Shown: positions 1 to 18,435, numbered from the stretch's first letter. The stretch: DNA of 64,000 bases from Notamacropus eugenii (GCF_028372415.1 NC_092876.1:64198885-64262884); one strand, 5' to 3'. A program made the numbers and translations. The notes: generated by a model from the sequence alone, not told the origin.

Positions 1-6926
<6,926 letters not shown>

Positions 6927-7099
6927 CCTAGAAGGCCCGAACTACGCAGGCGCCTAATGAGCGCTAGGTCGGAAGGGGCGGCCGAGCCGGGCGGGGGCGG
7001 GGCCTATGGGGGCGGGGCCGATGGGGGCGGGCCTCAGGGGGCGGGGCCTCCTCGGGGAGGGCGGGGCCGGAGAGACCGGCTTCTTCTCGCTCCTCTCTA

Positions 7100-7460
7100 C
7101 AAGCTTAAACCCGGCCACGTGTTTCAGCCCGCCCTCTGCCCTTTATCCTCCGATCCGGCGGAGCCAGCAAGCTTGGCCAGGCTCCTCCCTAGGTTCTGGA
7201 AGTACAAAGATTAAAAAGCAAAAACAACCCGTCAGCTGGAAGGAGCTTTCACTCTGCTTGCTCCCGGGACCCCCGCCATGTCTGGGTTTTGTCTACACAT
7301 CCTGCCCAGAAGGGAACCCCGAGTCCTTGGCACAGGGCACCCCAGAGCCCGAGGCGCTGCTCCTCGACGTTTACGTGTTTCTTTCTAGGGGTGTGAGGAG
7401 TGTTCCAGGAGATCGAGGAGCACTTTTCAGGGTTCTTCGTCCACCTTCGGTGTCTACCTG
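7100..7460. other. Unique sequence upstream of HMGCL, no gene seen
   Basis: GC-rich sequence fades into ordinary sequence here. The open frames crossing it show no recognisable domain and result from low stop-codon density in GC-rich DNA. A divergent non-coding transcript from the CpG island would be typical but cannot be shown from sequence. Confidence 0.5.
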
Positions 7461-7464
7461 ACAT

Positions 7465-7920
7465 CTCCAAGAAGCTGCAGCATGCTCAGCAGACACACCC
7501 TGGGAAAACTGCCTCAGCAAGTGATTCAAAGCCAGGTTGGGGGTAACTAAGGGGGTCTTAAACCCTTTGGTGAGTTGGGGGGTCTACCCCAAGCATGTGA
7601 AGACTTCCCCTGGTGGAATGGGCAGAAGAGAACAATTTGTTCCCATGGCTGATGAAGTTTAGAATTGTTAGACAGTCACCGTTATGACACCGTTTGTTAT
7701 CTGCATTATGGCCGCTAAGGCAGCAGAAGCAGAGACTGTGGAGAGCTTAGAGCTTGCCCAGACGTAGAAGACACCAAAGGTCATTCATTCGTCTTGACTT
7801 TTGTCTTGTCACTGGACTTTGATGACTGTGGAAGTCAGACTGAAGCTAGAACTCTTTCCCACTTAAATCCAATTTATGTGTGAGTCAAAAGACTTCATTC
7901 AGACCATTTATTCATTTTCA
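7465..7920 (+). repeat. Marsupial SINE-like repeat, family X, copy 1
   Basis: About 430 bp align with 21070-21500 in the same orientation. Shared blocks include AAGCTG near the start, CTACCCCAAGCATGT, GAGAACAATTTGTT, the CTTGTCACTGGAC block and a 3' part containing TGAGTCAA. Shorter pieces of the 3' half recur at about 12835-13050, 14120-14345, 14385-14595, 21545-21660, 46640-46715, 57490-57612 and 60905-61110. I recognise this as a family common in marsupial genomes but cannot name it with confidence. Confidence 0.7.
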
Positions 7921-8539
7921 CCTGCCTCACCTTTATTTATCTTTCACCTGGCAGCAGACAAGTGACAAAGCAACAGGTGTGGATACACTGTAGTCACAGA
8001 CCTGCACACAGGTGGTCCAGGCTATAGGACTGTCTTCTCACTGGACTGAAGCGGTAGTGGGATTCAGCAGCCCCCTGGGTGTCTGAGCAGCCTTTTTGAA
8101 GGACTGTACTGCTCACCCCTAGAGTGAGCAAGGGGCTAGAAAAAAATGCCCTAAAAATGGTGTCCTTCACCCAACTTTGGCCTGTTTACTATATCAGGGA
8201 GTTATACCACCCTGAGATCAAAACATACAAACAAAAATACAAAAAGTTTTGCAAAGATGACTCCACTCCATCAACAAATGGAATGTGTGCACATTAATGG
8301 ACAACACAAAATTCAGTAGACCTGAAAGGCAATAGTTCTTTTTGCAAGACAACTCAGTAGGTTGATAACACGTCTAAAAAGCAGCCCTGAGTGAAACAAG
8401 GCTGGCAGCTCACTAAAGTTGGAACTGGATACATGTTTTTCTGGAGTGGTCACAGTGAAGGGTTGCACTGTGAAGCTGACATGGGTTTTGCAATAAAAAC
8501 TCATCTAGTCAAGAAGCTTGTATGCCTACTGAAAGGGTG

Positions 8540-10190
8540 AATGACTGACTCATGACAATGTGATTGCCATTTGCAGGAAAACACCACACTAGCATCATCA
8601 TTGCCTATGCTCCCACCATGATGAACCCTGATGAGGTCAAAGAAAATTTTTATGAAGACCTGGCGACCCTTGTCATCAATGTGCCAAAAGAGGACAAGCT
8701 TATAATTTTGGGTGACTAATGTAAGAGTAGGCACAGACTACTGGATTTGACAGGGAGTCCTTGGGAGGAATGGAGTTGGAAACAGCCACAGAATGGTCAC
8801 TTACTAATGAAGACTTGTGCATCTCATGACCTTCTCATCACTAACACTGTCTTCTATTTATTTAAATATAATAAGACTTCATAGATGCACCCTCACAGCA
8901 AACACTGGGATTTAATAGACTATGTGATTGTAAGGAGAGATAGAATGTGAGAGTGATGAAGGCAATGTGTGGTACAGAGTGCTGGACTGATCACAGACAT
9001 ATCCTCTCCAAGCTAAATATTCAAACTCAACAAAAGTGATGGTCTCAAGGCAAGACAACTACTAGAAAACTTTAACGTCAATGTTCTCTGAGGCAGAACA
9101 GTTTGTTGCTAACTTGGAGGGAAAGCTGAGCCAGCACATGGTTGGCAGCAGTGGAGCAGAAAAGGAGGGGGCAGCTTTCAGAGATTTGATACATAGCACA
9201 GCATTTACCTATCTGGGCCAAAATACTTGGAAACAACAAGACTGGTTTGATGAAAATGATGGGGAAATTCAGAAGTTGCTAAGCAAAAAGTGAGAACTTC
9301 ATAGGATTTACCATCAGGATAGTTCATCCACCTCTAAGAAGGCAGCATTTAACTCTATCAAAAGTAAAGTATGTGAAGCTTAGAGAGATGAGGATTCTTG
9401 GCTCATCAAGAAGGCAGATGAAATTCAGTTTTGTGCTGATAGTAATCATCTACAGTGCTTCTGTGATGCCCCAAAAGCTATTTATAGGCCAAAGACCTAT
9501 GGTGCATCTCAACTACTCAGTGCTGATGGAGCCACATTGAGTAGTGATAAGGACAAGATCCTGGATAGATGGGCTGAACACTTCCATAGTGTTCTCAACA
9601 GACTGTCATTGATCAATGCTGAAGACACTGAAGTCAGTCCCTCTTTAGCTGAACTTCCTACTGAAGAAGAGATTTTGAATGCCATTAGGTTTCTCTCATG
9701 GAACAAAGTACCTAGTGCCAATTCTATTCCAGGTGACATTTACAAGGTGGGGGCAGCAGGAGGAGAGGTTCTCTGCTCCTACAAAAGCTGACTGAAATTT
9801 TCCAGGTTATATGGCAGGAGGAGGTTGTTTCCTCCTGTTTCCCAGGAGTTCAAGGATGCCTCAGTTTCAAGGATGTTCAAGGATGGACAATGGTCCATCT
9901 CTACAAAAGTAAAGGAAATAGATTGTCCTGGGACAATCGGGGAACTGGGGGAAGGGGATGTCTCTTAGTCATTGCCAGAAAGATTCTTGCCAGAGTTCTT
10001 TTTGATAAGTTGATCGATCCTTCATATGGAAGATTGTCATCTACCAGGGATCCAGTGTGGTTTCAGAAAGAGCTGAGGAATGGTGGATATGATGTTTGCT
10101 GTCTGACAACTCAGGAAAAAATGGCAGGAGTAGAACAGAGCTCTATAAACAATGTTGCCTTTGTGAAGGTGTATCAACAAGGACCCTGGC
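8540..10190 (+). mobile_element. RTE-clade LINE fragment (endonuclease to reverse transcriptase)
   Basis: Conceptual translation in shifting frames gives an APE endonuclease end (IIIAYAPT, then EDKLIILGD at 8690-8723), a linker with WFDENDGEIQKLL (9243-9280), and RT N-terminal sequence DKDKILDRWAEHFHSVLN (9551-9603) followed by PTEEEILNAI. It then continues to VHLYKSKGN (9891-9920) and a KILARVLFDKLI block. These blocks in this order are typical of RTE non-LTR retrotransposons. Several frameshifts and stops, including one right after ILGD, and missing RT catalytic motifs show a dead, 3'-truncated copy. Confidence 0.8.
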
Positions 10191-11160
10191 ATACACAAGA
10201 GGGCCTGTCATACAAGTTCTTAGATCTGCTTTTCTAAAAGGAAAGCAACTTTTGAGGGGTCCTCAATCACTTTAATTAAGTACATATATCATTCACTTAG
10301 TTCAGGGGGAATAGCCAGCACCTGAATTTCAGAGAAAATGCAAACGGAGAAATAAAGATCAGCAGACAGGGCTTCCAACTGTCTGACTGTAAGCAATACA
10401 TACATCGCAGATCCACAAAACAGACAGATCCAACTGTCTGACCGTACATAGTTACCAGAGAGAGAAGCACCAACATCTGGGTTTTCAAAGCCAGGGGGCT
10501 CCTTGGCGGCTGCCCAGAGTCTCATCTGACCAAACAAACACTTCCAATGAGTAAGCCCCAAAGTAAAATCTCACCTCAGATTATTTATACACTTTTTCAG
10601 AGCCAGAGGGCATCACAACCCTGGAGAACCTGTGCCTCATTAGAAATTAACTGAAGGTATGGGTCTCCCCTAATCAAGCTTCCCTTAATGGGCAGGCCCA
10701 TCAATGGATGGGGAAGATCTTTAACTCTCTAATTAACATAACAGAGGGGTTGTGAAAAATTATGGCAAAACTTGAGTTCCCAGAGAAGTTCATCAGTTAC
10801 ATAATGGCATGCTTGCCAGGGTTCTGGATAATGGAATATGCTCTCTCAGTTTCCCAGTCATTAATGGAGAGAGCAGGGCTGTGTGCTTACTCTCATGTTT
10901 TTTATTTTTTTATTTTATTGTATTTTTTAATGTGAAAATGGGTTTAATAAGAATGTATGTGTAGAACCCATATAAAATCAGATGCTGTGTTGGGGAGGGA
11001 GAAGAGAGAGGGGGAAAAAATTTAAAACATGGAAATGATTGTTGAAAATTGAAAACAAATTAATTTAAAACAAAAGAGAAAAAATGTCCATTTTTACTCT
11101 GTCTCTGGTCTGGTCAAGAATTCTTCCTTTATGATTCAGAGTTCAGCCTACCTGGAGTGC
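10190..11160. other. Repeat-derived region without genes
   Basis: No coding signal is seen. About 10240-10830 looks like repeat DNA, with a short inner duplication of CCAACTGTCTGAC at about 10375 and 10430. It may be an old antisense LTR, but I cannot fix its ends. About 10900-11085 resembles the 3' tail of a non-LTR element (a TTTAATAAG block, a G/A-rich stretch, then a TTAATTTAAAA end). Confidence 0.4.
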
Positions 11161-11206
11161 AATGAATAGGCCTTGCCAGAAGCACACAAAAGGAGGACCT
11201 CTGTGC

Positions 11207-12007
11207 TCAGGCTTCCAACAGTGCAGTGCTGCTGTCTGGGCTTCTCCCACTGCTCTCCTGTGGTGTACAGACCCTGACCAGCATTACTTCTTCATTGTCC
11301 TGTGTGGTTATAGCTGGCAAGGTTCTGCCATGTGTCCTCATCTGTGTTTCTTGATCTGAAAAGGAAGCCATCTGGACAGGTGCACATCCCTCCTCTAGTC
11401 TTTTCTCCTCCCTATGGTTTGCTATTGGTGGCATGTTCCTTCTTCTTCTGGGGATGCCTCTTATGTTGTTAAGGCAATTCTGTTGTTTGTTTGGGCAGAA
11501 GACACATACTGCTATCAGGAGCCCAATACACCAATCAGGACCATGATGAAAATGGCTAACCAAATCCATGGGTTCACATTAGACTCTGTACTCACACACC
11601 CAGAGACCGTTAGAAGGAAGTTCTGAATATGTATATTTCCTGAGGCTGATTTGATATGAACTTCATAACATCCATTGTCATCAGAAGTCACATCCATTAA
11701 CTTCAGAGACTTACCATCAGTGACAGACTGTCTCCCCTCATATTCCTTCTGTTGGATAATCCAGCTTGGCCTGCTCTTCCCTGGAGAGATAGTGAGTAGG
11801 AGCTGATTCTTAGATTCCAAATACCACCTAATCAGCTGGGTCTCGTTGCTTATTTTTGTGTCTACATGGAACAGAACAGTATCTCCCCAGGTCTTGTTCA
11901 GAAAGGACACCACTTCTGAGACAGGCTCTGACATGACTGGCAAAATACAGCAGAACCTGGGGAAAGAGGAATAGGACCAGGAATCTCTGACGCAAGAATT
12001 CAAACAT
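11207..12007 (-). pseudogene. CD2/SLAM-like single-V-domain transmembrane receptor sequence, probably a broken retrocopy
   Basis: Reading down the minus strand, an ATG at 12007 (G at -3) opens MFEFLRQRFLVLFLFPQVLL, a good signal peptide. One frame over, from 11934, comes a V-type Ig domain of about 100 residues: strand C Trp in LIRWYLESKN, GKSLKLMDVTSDDNGCYEVH with the D-x-G-x-Y motif, and a G-strand FLLTVS. It lacks the canonical disulfide cysteines, as CD2/SLAM-family D1 domains do. A TM helix (WIWLAIFIMVLIGVL) follows without an intron; a stop ends this frame at 11515. A neighbouring frame (11569-11207) continues LLIAVCVFCPNKQQN and a basic tail with no ITSM. Contiguous signal, V, TM and tail across two frame breaks suggests a retrocopy from a transcript lacking the C2 exon, now dead. 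A live gene with undetected splicing is not excluded. No homologue is known at this place in other mammals. Confidence 0.55.
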
Positions 12008-12009
12008 TG

Positions 12010-13430
12010 CTCTAGGCTGTGTGCTCTGGGAAACCTCAGTACTTTTCCTGTGATGGCCTTTTCTCCTCCTTCCAACTAGTCTCCCCAATCTGTGTGCCTT
12101 CCCACTGACTAGCATCGATCCTCGCCACCTCACCTTGGACTGAGCACCACTCATCTGTCTTGCACCTCAAGCTGTGGAAGCCCCTAGATGCCCCAAATCG
12201 TCCTCCTTCCCCTCAGGTCCGCCCGCAGGAAGCCACACCCTCTCATGCTTTTTAGCATGGTGTTTGTTGGACCCCTTTAACAAGGACAAAAATGGGGTCA
12301 AAGTCAACTACCACACTGAGGGTAAATTATTTAACTTGAAAAGGCTGCAAGCCAAGACCAAAATGGAGGGAGAGTTAATGTACGACTTTTTTGTTTGCAG
12401 ATGATTGTGGCAGCCTCTGAGATTGAGATGCAAAGAAATTATGGATCAATTCTTTGATTTTAATTCTAATTTTAAGGCTTGGTCAAGCTAGATTTAATAT
12501 TTCCCTTCTCCATAAATTTTACTCAGGTATCCTCAGGTCACTTATCTCCCAATTCTTGTATTGTAACTTGTATCTCCACTTTTTCAACTTCCCCACTAAT
12601 CACATCCCCAGGAGAAATTTACCTAAAGTTCAAACTTTTGTTTCTCCCTTTTTATAACATCAGCTCCTTTCCAGAGAAACTTGATTAACCTGAAAGGTCA
12701 AATCTCAGCTTCCATCTCCTGAGAATCATTGTCTTCTAACTTGAATCATATGTGTTGGCTGTGGTTAAAGGGATTTCAGAAAGGGAGGTCCAAGTGATGT
12801 AATCTCAATTCTGGCTATGTCATCAATGTGTGTTCTTTCTTCGTTGCCAAAGAAGACCATGCCATCAGAGAAATAATGACATGACTTGCATTTGACTTTG
12901 TTTTGAGTGAGGGAGGGCTGTGCAGGTCACCAGCCTCTCTTCTCCTCCAGAGCCATCTGAATCCAGTGACCAGATATTCGTCAGGATGACTGGAGATGAC
13001 CCAGGATGAGGCAATTGGGGTTAAGTGACTTGCCCAAGGTCTTACAGCTAGTGAGTGTCAAGTGTCTGAGGTGAGATTTGAACTCAGGTCCTCCTGACTC
13101 CTGAATTGGTGCTTTACCCACTGCACCATCTAGCTGCCCCATATGTCATCAACATCTAATTGAAAAAGACACATCTATGTAGCTAGAAATTTTGCTCTAT
13201 CGTCTTGTTAATTGCCTCAGTTTACCTTAATTTCAGTTGGGTCCATGGGATCAATGGTAGCATTTACCTCCCCGGCTCAATCTTGTGATCAAATGATTTA
13301 TTATTTTGAGGTACTTTGTAAACTTAAAGTGTTAATTGTTGCTGTCATTACTGGAACTGGCAAAGCTTCGAATTTCTTTAAAAGGTTTCAGCAGAGGTGG
13401 TTGTGAAATGTTTGTTTTCCTGACTGGGAC
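12010..13430. other. Intergenic, repeats only
   Basis: About 12010-12800 shows no gene and no repeat I can name. About 12835-13050 is an antisense piece of SINE-like family X. About 13010-13140 is the antisense 5' half of a tRNA-type marsupial SINE, ending in CTAGCTGCCCC. The remainder to 13430 is unassigned. Confidence 0.5.
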
Positions 13431-13957
13431 TGATGGGGTACAGGCCCAAGCCCAGACCTTTGTTGTCTGAAGGGCCCTGGGAAGCCTGTCCTTAGGGGGC
13501 TCCTTGGATTCCCCTTACTGGATTTAGCATTCTTTTGATATTATTGGCCACTTACTTAGTATTCTTTTGAGGTCTAAGTCACCCAGCCAGGATTGTCTGG
13601 ACTACCGGCCACTCCCATCAGGATCCTCCCTAGTTTGATCTACCTCCCCTATCTAGACCATCCCCTGGTACCAGAGACTGCTTGGTGACAACTGGATTCT
13701 TCTCTCAGTCTTTTCTGTATTTAAGTTCCATCTCACCTCCATGAAGGCGCTCAGATTCAATCGAGCTCAGACTGTCTAGCTGAGATTCTATCTGGCCTGC
13801 TTGTGAATACAAGCCTTACAAATGCTTAGGCTCCTTAAGAGCCAACCCAGTATGGGAATCTTTAATAATAAACTTTGTTTTGTTTGTGTTGAATTCATTC
13901 GAGCAGGACCCAGTATGTCGGTAATTTGGGGTCCCCACACCACCCCAAACCTCAACA
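13431..13957 (+). mobile_element. Solo LTR, ERV family I, copy 1
   Basis: The 527-bp element begins TG and ends CA, with GGAC directly on both sides as a 4-bp target-site duplication. It holds a TGTATTTAAG TATA-like box near 13718, an AATAAA signal near 13867 and a U5-like end. A second copy is at 51149-51850. No internal retroviral region flanks it, so it is a solo LTR of probable ERV1 (gammaretrovirus-like) type. It is old, judged from divergence and indels between the two copies. Confidence 0.8.
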
Positions 13958-14119
13958 GGACCAGAGTTAGGCTTAATATGTGGTTCTGTTACTAAGAAAT
14001 TCTGAGGGTTGTCCCCTTCTGGACTGATTCTTTATGAAGGTAAAGTAGACCATCTTTTGCTTCAGTTCTTGCCTAGTCTTTGATTACTGAATGGTATTTG
14101 CCTCAGGCGGACTGAGACC

Positions 14120-14600
14120 TGGGAAAGGCATTAGCTTAAAAAGGGCAAAGTCTCCCACTGCATCAGGGGTCATCTATTGTCTTGACCTTTGTCTTGCCAC
14201 TGGACTCTGATGATTCTGAAGGAGTGAGGCTGACTTATGTGCAGCTCTACCAGACTTAACAATTCACTTGCAAGTTAAAATCCCCTGTTAATCACCCTCC
14301 TGACATCATTGGTCCTGTTTGAGAACAAGGGATGAACTACCACAAAGGTTCTGTTATCTAAAAATATTGAATAACACTCTCAGTTGTAACTTTGTTTGTC
14401 TCTGGTCTTGAAGAGGACCATGACATCTGGGAGATGATGACATGACTTGAAGTTGACTTTGATTTCATTGAGGGAGGGCTGTGCAAGGTCACCAGCCTCA
14501 CTTTCTCCTCCACAGCCATCTGGGTCCAGTGGCCAGATATTCATCAGGACAGCTGGAGATGGCCCAGGATGCAATGGGAGACCTTGGTCATTTTAGGCTA
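14120..14600. repeat. Two family X pieces in opposite orientation
   Basis: About 14120-14345 is a sense copy of the 3' half of family X (TTGCCACTGGAC block through GAACAAGGGATGAACTACC). About 14385-14595 is an antisense copy of the same part (GGTCTTGAAGAGGACCATGA onward). The two form an imperfect inverted pair around a 40-bp spacer. Confidence 0.65.
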
Positions 14601-14757
14601 ACCAGTTGTAAGCTATTTTGATTCACAAAGATTAATGAAAGTGTTTGCAGTAACAGTATAAAAGAATCTAGTGAACTCATAATGAATGATACAATTAAAC
14701 TTCCTGGGCCTCTTTTCTTTTTTTTTTTTTTTTTATGGAGCTTTTCTTTATTGTAAC

Positions 14758-15303
14758 TGTTGACCTGAAAACTTGGTTAGAGAAAAGGCAACAGGCTAAA
14801 TGCATACATTTTATGATTTAATTAATTGATCAATTCCCTATTAAAGAAAACGGTAACATAATGCATTATGGAGCCAGAAATGTTCTGGCTACCGATACAA
14901 AGAATTGGGCAACCTTAAATGTGTTTTAGGACAAAGAAGTGTTCTGTGTCCTTCAGATTTATGATCTCCATAAGTGACTAACTAGACCATTAATAAAGGA
15001 ATTTCTTAATTGCATAGGTTGTAAATACAATAAGATAACAGAGTTTGACAAAGTTTCACATAGAAATTATGACCCAAGATGTCTGTTTTCTTTACCATTA
15101 ACATGCCATAACATAGTATATGTCTACAAATATTAAGACATGGAAAACATCCCATTATTCAAGATAGTGTCTTAGGTTAAAGGTCTCCTAAGGAATGTAG
15201 AGTCAGCCTTGGCTGGCTTTGTTGACATAGGAAGAGGCATTCTCTGAGTTTGCTTCAGAGAGAACAAAGAGATTATTCCAAAATTTTATATTAAACATTG
15301 TCA
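14758..15303 (+). mobile_element. Solo LTR, ERV family II, copy A
   Basis: The element starts TGTTGACCTGAAAACTTGG and ends TTAAACATTGTCA, with TAAC on both sides. It matches 22911-23535 in the same orientation and 17414-17992 inverted, although its middle third is different. No internal viral sequence lies beside it. TG...CA ends and a 4-bp target duplication suggest an ERV1-like LTR. Which strand was transcribed is uncertain, because no clear polyadenylation signal was found. Confidence 0.65.
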
Positions 15304-15540
15304 TAACGTACAAAAAATAAATACAACCATAACTAATTTTTTGAGTAATTTTGTAACATTCTAAATCCTAGGCCATTTGTTTTTTTTTTTAAAGCAATTT
15401 CTATTGTAAAGGTTAACTATTTGTAAAAATTCTCTCACTTAGAGAAGACAGCATCTACAGCTTAATTTGATTACATAATGAAGACATGAAATAAGGCTAT
15501 TTCTAGAGTTACTAAGGGTTACTGGACTCTAAAGAAAAAG

Positions 15541-16423
15541 CTAATCAAGAAGGCTAAGGTAAATGTGAAAGTAGACATAAGGAAAATAATCTCGGTTATT
15601 TAGTTGTAATCCAGGAATATCCACAGAAGCATCCGGTCTACTTCCTGCTGCTACTTCATCCAGATATTTGAAGACTGAGTAGAACTTCTCTTAAACGTTT
15701 TGTAGCCTTTTTGTGGGGTTGTAAAAGAGCTGCCTGAAAATTCATAGGTAGTCCATACCTTAGCACAGATTCAACAAATACTCTCCAAGCCTTTAGGTGA
15801 ATCCAGGCAATAAACGCTTACACTGAAGTTCACCTTGAGCCAGCACAAAAGGGGACCCTCACCCTCACTCTCCTTTCTCCGCCTGCCCCACAGTGGGCCT
15901 ACCAGGGTTCCCTATGGGGTTACCTTAACCGTGTGATCCGGGAAGGTAGATTTCTTTTTAAGAGCAGCACGTGAAGTTTGTTACTGTTGCTTCTTTTCAT
16001 AGAGCAACTCAGTCATCTCTTCCCTTTCAGTTTTAATTTCTTTATCATCATAGAAAAATTCACAATGAACTTTTTTCTTTGGCTCTGGCTCTGAAATCAC
16101 TGCCATCACCCTCCTAAACAATGTGACTGTCAAGAGGCCTCCCTTCTTGTCCTCAGCAATCAGTTTGGTTGATCGAGGTACCGCTATGTCTGAGGGAGAT
16201 TCGTATCTTTTTTGCCACTGTGAATAGTTTGGCTTTGGACTATCACCAGAAGAGTGATGAGATACTCTGAGTCCAGCACCAAATCCTCTCTGCTCACAAT
16301 GTCAGCTAAAGTCCCAGTGAAGAGATTTCCTGTGGATTTCTTTTCCAGATTCTCCAGGTTTCCTTTCAGAGTGCAAATTCTCCTTATCTCCAGGGCAGAA
16401 ATTAACCAAAATTCCGATGACAT
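15541..16423 (-). pseudogene. ATP6V1C2P: Processed pseudogene of ATP6V1C2 (V-ATPase subunit C2)
   Basis: The minus strand carries an intronless, decayed copy of V-ATPase subunit C. It starts [10 protein letters not shown] (ATG at 16423), then jumps to [13 protein letters not shown] and [16 protein letters not shown], so about 140 residues of the N-terminal half are missing. It continues [32 protein letters not shown] and [14 protein letters not shown]. After frame changes it goes on with [15 protein letters not shown], a [20 protein letters not shown] block and a final SLLD plus stop at 15541. The ENLEKKS-GNLF block matches isoform C2 rather than C1. In-frame stops and frame breaks make it dead. 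About 16450-16770 is GC-rich and may be the 5' UTR of the retrocopied mRNA; the 3' UTR may reach about 15310. Confidence 0.88.
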
Positions 16424-17413
16424 TCTAGAAGTCTTCCCCTTTTAAGTCAAGGTTACTGGTATAGAATGGAGGGGGCTCGCATGCCAGGGTGCGTGGGAAG
16501 GACTGAGGCAGAGATACTGGAGGTGGGAGGCGAAGGCGAGCTCTGGTTCGGGGACCATGGGTTCGATCCTCCTGGTCAGCCTTAGCATGGGGGTACCTTC
16601 GGTTCTTCCAGGAGTCTCTTTGGGCACTGCCGAGGTAGGGGAGACTGGGGCGTGCTGGGCTGCCTCCCGCAACTGGCAGCCGGGTTCGTTAGAGGGCAGG
16701 TGCTACCCTCTTAGCCCTGATCAGTCCCCGGCTCCCAGGCGGTTGCGGCTGTAGCTACTCCTTCCAGGCCTTATTTTCCAAAACACTAAATTGCTGTACA
16801 GGTGGGCTTCTTACACGTTTGCCGCTTTATTTTAAGATTTTGAAATTGTCAGCCTTTACAATAGATCATCTTTAAAACTGTAAGATATTTGACATGTATA
16901 GAAATAAAACGTAGCATTTAAAAGTTATTTAAGTGTTATGTACTTCATGTCTCTGGAAGAGCAAGGTAGCTAATGAAATCTCACAAGTCGTTGGATGAGA
17001 AAGTAATGGGAAAGACTAGTTTTCTACTAAATGTTAAGTAAGCCAGTTTTGTTCATTCCTAGTATGTTCCGATCCACTTGCATTTAAATTGTATTTTGTT
17101 CTGGTCGGCTAATTCTGCCTCCTCTTTTCAATATGGTAAGTTTGTAAGTAGCCAGTATAAAAGATCAACAGGAGTAAGGGGACAAAGGGGAGATGAGAAG
17201 TCGTGTAAATAGTCCCAAAGATCAAACGAACATAATTTACAAATTGTATTGCATATGAACCAAAAATCCATCCTGGTAATCTGTGTGGAATCAGGGGAAA
17301 TTATCTAGACACTTCAGTCTTTCTTTTTTTTTTGATCCTATGATATGTAAATCTCAGATAATTTCCAGACTCCCGCACAACACCAAAAGGTGCTGATAAT
17401 TTTGAGATAATGT

Positions 17414-17992
17414 TGATAATGTTTAATATAAAATTTTGGAATAATCTCTTTGTTCTCTCTGAAGTAAACTCAGAGAATGCCTCTTCCTATGTCAGCAAAA
17501 GCCAGCCAAGGCCGACTCTACATTCCTTAAGGAGACTTTTAACCTAAGACACTATATCTTGAATAATGGGACTTTCCTTTGTATGTTATTAAAATATAGA
17601 CATCTTAGGTTGTAATTTCTATTGAACTTTGTTTACCCTTTCCTATGTCAGTTATCTGTTTAGGGGAAGAAACCTGCCACTTACTAGTGGTGGGATTTCT
17701 TTCCTTATCACCGAGACATATGCTTACCCAGCCCGGAATCTCAAGGCCTGACTGACATTGCTTTGTTAATTGTCCTGTCTTACTGAATTTATGATTTGCT
17801 TAATTAGGAGAGTTTTTCTCACGGCAAAATGTACTTAAGACAGATGATTTCTGTACTAGGTAGTCAGAGTCACCTCTGACTCCATAGTGCTATGTAACTG
17901 TTTTCCTTATGGGGAATTGATTAATTAATTAAATCATAAAATGTATGCATTTAGCCTGTTGCCTTTTCTCTAACCAAGTTTTCAGGTCAACA
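17414..17992 (-). mobile_element. Solo LTR, ERV family II, copy B (inverted)
   Basis: Read on the minus strand, this starts TGTTGACCTGAAAACTTGG and ends like copies A and C. AATGT lies on both sides, consistent with a target-site duplication. It faces copy A across the ATP6V1C2 pseudogene, so 14758-17992 is a large imperfect inverted repeat with a 2.1-kb loop. Its middle resembles copy C more than copy A. Confidence 0.65.
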
Positions 17993-17993
17993 A

Positions 17994-18435
17994 TGTGGAC
18001 AAGTCAGCTTTAAAATGTTACTACCAACTCTGAAATGATTTTGATACATGAATGAACTAACTCCAAGGTGGCCCAGTTAAGAGTTGGTCTGTTTCTCAAA
18101 AAGACCTTATAAAAACTGAGACTTCAAACACCTGCCCCTCCCCCTCAGCGTTCCTCCATCTTCATGGGCTTCGTGGTGGTTGAGTGCTCCCAACTCTAAT
18201 CCATGGTTCTGTGAGGTTTGCTCTCTGCTTCTCCCCCCTTCCCCTACTCTTCCCCATGCTACCTGCCTTCCTTCACCACCCCATCTCTCACTCCTGAGCC
18301 ATCTGCCCAGGTACCCCTTTCTGCATGTTCTCTACCACTTGCCCAGACTCCCTTTGTACCCTATTAAAGTCTGATTGTAGTCTCATTTCCAGCTGCCATT
18401 GTGGGTATTTCCCAGCGAGCACCCAAAGAACCAGG
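17994..18435 (+). mobile_element. Possible LTR remnant
   Basis: The stretch has a TTATAAAA box at about 18109 and an ATTAAAG signal at about 18363, followed by a GCCATTGTGGGTATTTCCC block. That spacing fits an LTR U3-R-U5. Copy B of family II may have inserted into it. The boundaries are not fixed and no second copy is in the window, so this is a weak call. Confidence 0.3.

Noticed and set aside
7100-8300. A divergent protein-coding gene from the HMGCL CpG island
   Set aside because: No plausible first exon with a good start and donor is seen, and the sequence soon becomes repeat DNA.
16555-16575. tRNA B-box-like GGTTCGATCC
   Set aside because: No A box, cloverleaf or terminator fits; it lies in the GC-rich 5' part of the ATP6V1C2 retrocopy.
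14758-17992. One provirus with inverted LTRs enclosing a captured gene
   Set aside because: LTRs of a provirus are direct, not inverted; the segment between them is a decayed host retrocopy with no viral region.
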